Of a DNA stretch of 64,000 nt, positions 58,440 through 64,000 are shown piece by piece. This stretch comes from Porites lobata. Its lineage: Eukaryota > Cnidaria > Anthozoa > Scleractinia > Poritidae. The notes beneath the pieces are model-generated. The model worked only from the letters and a program-made list of their open reading frames with translations. It was not told the origin of the DNA and searched no databases. The position numbers and the translations under genes were made by a program. Where the stretch lies: the NCBI GenBank assembly GCA_942486035.1, contig CALNXK010000362.1, positions 1 to 64,000 on the forward strand, in the 5' to 3' direction. Position 1 is the stretch's first letter. Each line of letters opens with the position of its first letter.

Positions 58440-61000
58440 ATCAAAGCTCCATTTGTCGTCGTCGTCTTCTCTACGGTCTCCCGCTTAGTCGCGCCAAATT
58501 GGATTGATCTATCACACTTCACTTGACAGTCTAAGCGCTGGGCAAGTGAAGCTTTCATCCGCAAGGTTCAACCAGATAATGATTATTCTAAGACATAACT
58601 TAGTAAACTAGAGACTTCAGGTCATTAAGCTACAGTGAGAGGACCTCATTTGGTCACTGCTTACAAGCTTAGTGGTCTCTCTGGTTACAGGTAGATAGTT
58701 AGAATAGCCTCGCAAATTCGGGTATGCTCCTACAAATTTGGCTTTGATTTTAATGTTTAACAGTACAAGTGTGAAGTGAAATTTTTCTATACGTATTTGC
58801 AGACCTCGAACTTGTGATGGTAGATCAGTTAACAGGTTCAGTCGTACAAGAAAGGTAATTTGCGACCAGGCGTTTCTTCCCGCGAAGAGTCAACACCTTG
58901 TTGCAGGTTTCCAGGGTAACGTGGGACAATCCACACACTACAGGCTAGATCGTTTACAAATCGTAAGCGTAGGAAGTCTTCGAGACCAATCTACGACGCA
59001 GTTTCATCGCTGACGGAGCACGAACAAGATATTAGCCCGCGAAGTAATCACAAGATGCTATTAGGCCCAATATTTCGGGGACAAACATGTCAAGGTCCAC
59101 CATACCTTGATATGCGTGCCCCTGAATTGCATTCGAGTGAAAACCTCGCTGGTTATAGATAGTCCTTTAGTAAGTAGCAGGAGAGGATACTCTTGTTAAG
59201 GAATCGTTGACACTAAGACGATATGACTTGTCTTCCTGTTAATTTTGCCTGACTGGAGGGTTTTCTTCTTAGGAAGTCCTGCATTGCACTACGCAGGCAC
59301 AGATCGTCTACAAATGGTAGGCGTACGTAGTCTTCACGTCGACAGCAGTTCGTGGCTATTGCACCTATTGGTTCCTTTGTCCTCCAGACGTCGTCAACAT
59401 TGTTCTACATCCAACAGCTCTTGAAGTACGTCATAAATGGGACCAAATCCTATGCAGTACGTTGTTTCTTCAACGTAGTTATTTCTGAATCTTGTAACAA
59501 AATGTTGGAAATATAAATAAAATGTATTTTATTATATTGTTTCATATTGTATTGTGGGTCTAGCGGTACATCAAAGGAAGAGGCCGGCCGAAGAAAGAAG
59601 AACAAAGAACTTGGAGAGCCTTAGAAAGATAGTCCAGTAGTTCAGTTACTCTTAAGGCGAGCTAGCTTCCTTTGCAGCCATAAACGGAGAAGAAGAATCA
59701 CGTCCGACCAAACTGAACATGGACGATGATGATGACGACAAATATGATTATGATGATCGTTAACACTAAGACGTCATTTTGCTTCTATGAAAACAGAAGT
59801 AAAGGACATCGTAGTGTAAACGACTTCATGATTAGGAAGGCAAGGTAAGGCCAGAGGAGACAGCATAGAGTAATAAATCTAAAGAGCTGTCTTGACTAAC
59901 GTTCCATGTGGGAACGAATTTGAAAAACCTTTAAACGAATCTAACAATTTTTGAATACTTTTTGGCGCAGAAGTTTAATTTCATCTTATCTCGGATCCCA
60001 TGTTTGGCAGTTGTTGTTGTTGTTGTTAGTTGAGACAGCCACTAATATTTAATAATTCTAAATTTAATTGGCCGGCCGGACTTCATCTTTGGAGCAACTC
60101 CAAGTCATCTACAACAACAACAACCACAACAACGACAACATCATCATCATCATCATCAACAACATTTACAACATTTACAACATCATGGCTATACATATTT
60201 ACGCCTTGGTCTATTGGATTATTGGTCCTAGTATCCTTGGTCCTTTGTTGGAGGAGCATGACGACAGAGTACAGCAGCCCATATAAGGTAGGGTTGATTA
60301 ATGTTGGTACAAAGTTTGCGTAAAGCAGACTCGTTTGGTCTGAAATAGCGTACGGCAAATTGAATTTCCGCGGCACCGTTATTCCTGTAAGAAGGTTCGC
60401 AGCTTAACGGAAACCTTCCACCTCATCAATCAGCCCAAGTAAAAATTCAGTCTGGCACAAGGTATGTGGATTTTTTTTCTTTGTTAGGCGATTAGATTTT
60501 CGGTTCGGCCCATTCCTCTTTTTCCGGTTTTCGATTCGACTTGCGATCTGATTTCGGATTCGGCTTCGAAAAAAGTGAAGGCTTGGTATCGACCATGTTT
60601 CGATAGCAGGCCGCCAAATATCCCTGCGTACCGTCCGGGGGACCCTGGTGTGTTTGAGTCGAGATGTCAAGGTTTATGGACACATGTCACACTCCTCGGT
60701 CTAGCGAACCCGGGCGCAAAATTCTTGTAGGAGCGCACCCCGTATTCTACTTAATTTCTGTAAACGACTAGCTCAATTCAATAAAAACACTTCACCTAAT
60801 GTGTTGTCTGTGTGATTTTTTTAAATACTAAATTACAGAGTAATTAATTATAAGTACTAACGATGATTTGATTTACAGGTATCTTACAAAATACTTGTAA
60901 TAAGACGAATGAAAGTAAAAGAAATAAACAAACAAAAAAAACTGAGTTGTGAGTGTGGTGTCTTTTACACAGCTACGCGCATTGCCTAACATTGCGTCAC
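58440..61000. other. No supported gene
   Basis: Diverged duplicated blocks occur at about 58930-59000 and 59290-59345, both containing CAGATCGTCTACAAATGGTA-like sequence. A possible terminal exon (acceptor CTTCCTTTGCAG near 59676, then an acid-rich end with DDDDDDKYDYDD and stop near 59762) stands alone. A CAA/CAT trinucleotide tract follows at 60111-60185. Confidence 0.35.
60111..60185. repeat. CAA/CAT trinucleotide microsatellite
   Basis: Runs of CAACAACAA, then CATCATCAT, then ACATTTACA repeats. They give spurious poly-threonine and poly-valine frames on the two strands. Confidence 0.85.
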
Positions 61001-61029
61001 ATCTGTGTGTTATACTGCAAACGCACAAA

Positions 61030-61620
61030 TAACAAATCTTTCATTTCAGGTACTAGTACGTCGAAAATCATAATTTTTCAATTTTTTTGGACTCAATCTC
61101 CATTTTTTTTCTTGAGTGATTGGAAACACATCTTTTGGGCGCGCCCTCTCAAGATCGCACAAGCTTTTTTCCTGCCCTTGGACTATTTCTTTGGATGTGT
61201 TTTTGAAGAAACGCATGCGCAACCAACTTGGAAGTTGATAGGAATTGCTAAATGCAGGGTAAAAATTTGTAATTGAGTTGTGCGTAATTAAAATTAGATG
61301 AAAAATAAAGTTTAAAAAAAAGAGAGATTCATCAGCTTGTTTCTCCTTTACACCAGTACCAAATAATTTAAGTTAGATTTTTTTGTAACGTAGTTGCTTT
61401 TCCTTAATAAACAGTAAATGTTTGACCAACACTGACAATGTCATTTCATCTGTGTTTTTTGTCTGTTAAAGCGATAATAAGTAATTTAACAAGTTTTATT
61501 TCAGGAACTGCAGCCGTCATCTTTTTAAACGTTATTCAGTCGCTCACACATCGCCGCCTCGAAGAAGCCTTTTTGGGCGCGCCCTCTCAAGATCGAGCAC
61601 GCCAAACTGATTGTTTGACG
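61030..61620 (+). other. Duplicated exon-like blocks upstream of the 75-bp array
   Basis: Two related blocks each follow a TTTCATTTCAG or TTTATTTCAG acceptor (61049 and 61504). Each contains GGGCGCGCCCTCTCAAGATCG about 75-100 bases later. The second leads in frame into the first 75-bp repeat (a frame containing LTHRRLEEAFLGAPSQDRAR). This suggests tandemly duplicated exons or an amplified non-coding module; no start codon is defined. Confidence 0.25.
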
Positions 61621-62590
61621 TATGCTCTCAAGAAGCTCGTTTGGACGTACTTATTGCTGCGTTCCTGAAGAAACGCAAGGCAACACTGGTTACGACTGCT
61701 CTCAAGAAGCTCGTTTTAGAAGTACTTCTGTTTAAGTTCCTGAAGAAACGCATGGCGACACTGGTTACGACTGCTCTCAAGAAGCTCTTTTAGAAGTACT
61801 TCTGTTTGCGTTCCTGAAGAAACGCATGGCGACACTGGTTACGACTGCTCACAAGAAGGTCGTTTTAGAAGTACTTCTGGCTGCGTTCCTGAAGAAACGC
61901 AAGGCGACACTTGTTACGACTGCTCCCAAGAGGCTCCATTTAGAAGTACTTCTGGCTGCGTTCCTGAAGAAACGCATGGTGACACTGGTTACAACTGCTC
62001 TCAAGAAGCTCGTTTTAGAGGTACTTATGGCTGCGTTCCTGAAGAAACGCATGGAGACCCTGGTTACGACTGCTCACAAGAAGGACGTCGTTTCAGAAGT
62101 ACTTCTGACTGCGTTCCTGAAGAAACGCATGGCAACGCTGGTTACGACTGCTCTCAAGAAGGTCGTTTTAGAAGTACTTATGGCTGCGTTCCTGAAGAAA
62201 CGCAAGGCAACACTGGTTACGACTGCTCTCAAGAAGGTCGTTTTAGAAGTACTTCTGACTGCGTTCCTGAAGAAACGCATGGCAACACTGGTTATGACTG
62301 CTCTCAAGAAGTTCGTTTTAGAAGTACTTCTGGCTGCGTTCCTGAAGAAACGCAAGGCAACACTGGTTACGACTGCTCTCAAGAAGCTCGTTTTAGAAGT
62401 ACTTATGGCTGCGTTCCTGAAGAAACGCAAGGCAACACTGGTTACTACTGCTCATAAGAAGGTCGTTTTAGAAGTACTTCTGGCTGCGTTCCTGAAGAAA
62501 CGCAAGGCGACACTTGTTACGACTGCTCCCAAGAGGCTCCATTTAGAAGTACTTCTGGCTGCGTTCCTGAAGAAACGCATGGCGACACAA
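61619..62590 (+). repeat. 75-bp tandem repeat, about 13 units
   Basis: Each unit reads approximately CTCGTTTTAGAAGTACTTCT, GGCTGCGTTCCTGAAGAAAC, GCATGGCGACACTGGTTACG, ACTGCTCTCAAGAAG. It translates to 25 residues containing LEVLLAAFLKKR then MATLVTTALKK. Units 4 and 12 share the variant APKRLH, a sign of higher-order copying. Early units carry small deletions (one base in the first, two bases near 61788) that shift the frame; from 61826 onward the frame is continuous. The minus strand is also largely open. Confidence 0.9.
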
Positions 62591-62659
62591 GTACTTTTTA
62601 CGGTTCTAAAGGTAGCACATATTTGTTTCTCTTTTTCAGTTGTTTTAACTGTTAGATGA
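61826..62659 (+). CDS. Hypothetical 25-residue-repeat protein
   Basis: 277 codons open across ten-plus tandem units. Each has a hydrophobic leucine/alanine segment, FLKKR, then a TLVTTALKK segment. The repeats are cationic and amphipathic if helical. Variation is mainly at K/M after KKR, at L/H/P before KK, and at A/T/M before AFLKKR. The array ends in a divergent hydrophobic tail (VAHICFSFSVVLTV). Evidence for real coding is weak: the ATG is just one of the repeat's own methionines, upstream units are frameshifted, and the opposite strand is open too. A tandem minisatellite whose unit length is a multiple of three would look the same. No family recognised. Confidence 0.3.
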   Translation: MATLVTTAHKKVVLEVLLAAFLKKRKATLVTTAPKRLHLEVLLAAFLKKRMVTLVTTALKKLVLEVLMAAFLKKRMETLVTTAHKKDVVSEVLLTAFLKKRMATLVTTALKKVVLEVLMAAFLKKRKATLVTTALKKVVLEVLLTAFLKKRMATLVMTALKKFVLEVLLAAFLKKRKATLVTTALKKLVLEVLMAAFLKKRKATLVTTAHKKVVLEVLLAAFLKKRKATLVTTAPKRLHLEVLLAAFLKKRMATQVLFTVLKVAHICFSFSVVLTVR

Positions 62660-63810
62660 TCGTTTTGTGTTTCAAATGTATTGCGTGAAGTGAGCTTTTC
62701 CCAGCGCCTAAGAGGTAAGGAAGAATGAAAAGCTGCTAAGGACCATGAGAACACTAAATCTGATTCTGCTGATACAGGCACATCCTCAGATGGTACTAAA
62801 ACTTAATATTTATTAATTCCGACTTTAGTGGGATTCAAACCCACGATCTTTGTTTAGTTACTGGTAATCATTATCTACCAAAGAGTGCAATTTTAAGACG
62901 TAGGCTTCCAAATGAAGCACTGAATATCTGTTTGACGATTGCTGACAGAAACTGATTGGATGTCAGCAGTCAATTCCAAGGCCCTTTAAAGGAATTGGAG
63001 TTTGTAAAGGGTTAACTGCATGACAAAGTTAGTCAGTGTTTTGATATTATCAATAATGCTTTCAAGAAGTATTTCATTTAGGTCAGAGAAGGTCAGCAGT
63101 GTTGTTGCATTTCTGAACTCCCATCTTCAGCGATCTGTAACCGGTAAGTATCAAAATATACGAAAATCTTCGCCTTCAAGAGGATAAACATTCTAACTCA
63201 AAGAGTGCGTAGTTTCTTTTAAGGAGAGAGATTTAAAGTCAGTTGTGCTCCGGCTGCACCAAGAGTAGTAACTTTATAGGTAAACTGGCCTCTGTTCCAG
63301 TGGGATTCCAACCCGTGAACATTGCTTCATTAGTAAGCAAATTGATATGAATGATGTCTGTTATTCAAACGCCAGGACGTCTCAACCTCGTCCCAGGGCG
63401 AGGGCGTCTAAAGGAACCTGTAGACTTTGAAGTTTATGTTCAGCTGTCATAAAGCAACGTGTGCTTTGATAATCTGTTTTTAGAAAGCTTTTCATTTAGG
63501 TCTGCCCAATTTCAGAAGTTGTCTCGAACACCACAGTCATTAAAGCCACGTATTAACCAGCGCAGTGACCTAGCGGAACACATGACGCTAGCTACAAGAT
63601 CTAGATCTAAGGTAAGAGTCAGAAAGGTTTCCAATGTTCACTCAAAGTATTCTGGAACGGCCGGAAAAGCCTTTGATCATAATTTCAAGCCATGAGTTTA
63701 TATTCCAATGATCATCCAGACTCTTAGATAAGTGAGGGCCCGGGCCCTCCGGACCCCTCCCTGGATCCACCACTGCATCCTCCCCTTCAATGGAATTCTA
63801 ATCCATTAAG
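62660..63810 (+). other. Possible exon remnants and tRNA-like motifs
   Basis: Two segments follow TTTCATTTAG acceptor-like sites and end at good donors: about 63083-63143 with CCG|GTAAGT, and about 63490-63611 with AAG|GTAAGA. They can be joined in one open frame that includes SAQFQKLSRTPQSL. On the minus strand, GGTTTGAATCCC-like B-box motifs recur near 62830 and 63980 (GGTTGGAATCCC near 63302). One has a plausible acceptor-stem pairing, suggesting decayed tRNA-derived elements. All are weak. Confidence 0.2.
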
Positions 63811-63816
63811 GTTGCG

Positions 63817-63947
63817 GATCGATTTAGGCTTCTGGGAAACTGCCCACCTACCCCTCCCCTAGCCCAACCTTTTTGCCCCTAGAGAGACGCAAATGTTAAC
63901 GTTGAGTTAGGGGAGGGGTAGGTGGGCAGTTTCACAGAAACCTAAAT
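63817..63947. mobile_element. Hairpin MITE with CCCACCTACCCCTCCCCT arms
   Basis: Left arm GAAACTGCCCACCTACCCC then TCCCCTAG; right arm its mirror, AGGGGAGGGGTAGGTGGGC then AGTTTC. Outer bases TTTAGGCTTCTG and CAGAAACCTAAA also pair. The arm motif recurs at both ends of the element at 54111-55056. Confidence 0.8.
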
Positions 63948-64000
63948 GGTTGCTAGATTTACGAGGTGTTCTGGGATTCAAACCCATGCCTACCAAGAAG

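Noticed and set aside
60030..60376. 97-codon frames on both strands with poly-threonine or poly-valine
   Set aside because: Artefacts of the CAA/CAT trinucleotide tract.
61849..62781. Minus-strand frames across the 75-bp array with repeated FFRNAARSTSK
   Set aside because: Shadow of the same tandem repeat; the plus-strand frame is longer and more continuous, although neither is proven.
62821..62900. Minus-strand tRNA-like sequence with a GGTTTGAATCCC B box
   Set aside because: The anticodon arm does not fold convincingly and the A box is degenerate; treated as a tRNA-derived remnant rather than a tRNA gene.

Overview
This window looks like nuclear DNA from an anthozoan cnidarian, most likely a reef-building coral. 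It is AT-rich and intron-rich, with GT-AG introns, small exons and single-gene transcription units. It carries an enkurin gene, and it is full of short palindromic transposons and Penelope-type retroelement debris. Coral assignment is inference: no marker gene was searched and no database was available. No operons, rRNA or CRISPR arrays are visible.

Layout. 0-5.4 kb holds a decayed minus-strand gene with a CIDE-N-like domain plus repeat remnants. 5.5-29.3 kb is a tandem segmental triplication (units A, B, C). Each unit carries one minus-strand three-exon gene for a small secreted protein. Only the unit C copy is open from end to end (240 aa); the A and B copies are frameshifted. Unit C is interrupted by a 4.75 kb transposon with long terminal inverted repeats and a 9-bp target duplication, and the matching empty site is preserved in unit B. 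Unit C similarity ends at a 5'-truncated Penelope-like element (29.3-30.1 kb) that retains a GIY-YIG endonuclease domain.

32.6-42 kb holds two ordinary convergent genes: a five-exon enkurin gene on the plus strand with two RFX-type X-box motifs in its promoter, and a seven-exon minus-strand gene for an unrecognised single-pass membrane protein (238 aa). 42.8-51.3 kb is a minus-strand cluster: an intronless Mab-21/cGAS-like nucleotidyltransferase-fold gene with an upstream 5'UTR splice site, a tentative four-exon unknown gene, and an intronless gene with an N-terminal helical region and a C-terminal NHL-type beta-propeller.

51.7-64 kb is repeat-rich. It holds a 567-bp TA-flanked inverted-repeat element, a 950-bp element with about 130-bp terminal inverted repeats enclosing gene-like sequence, degenerate satellites, and a 13-copy 75-bp tandem repeat. 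The 75-bp repeat is mostly open as a repeated 25-residue cationic, leucine-rich helix.

The genes do not form a pathway. Enkurin is a ciliary microtubule/calcium-signalling adaptor. The Mab-21-like and NHL proteins belong to families expanded in cnidarians and linked to innate sensing or regulation (family knowledge, not shown here). The most distinctive features are the decaying secreted-protein triplication with its datable transposon insertions, and the 25-residue repeat array.
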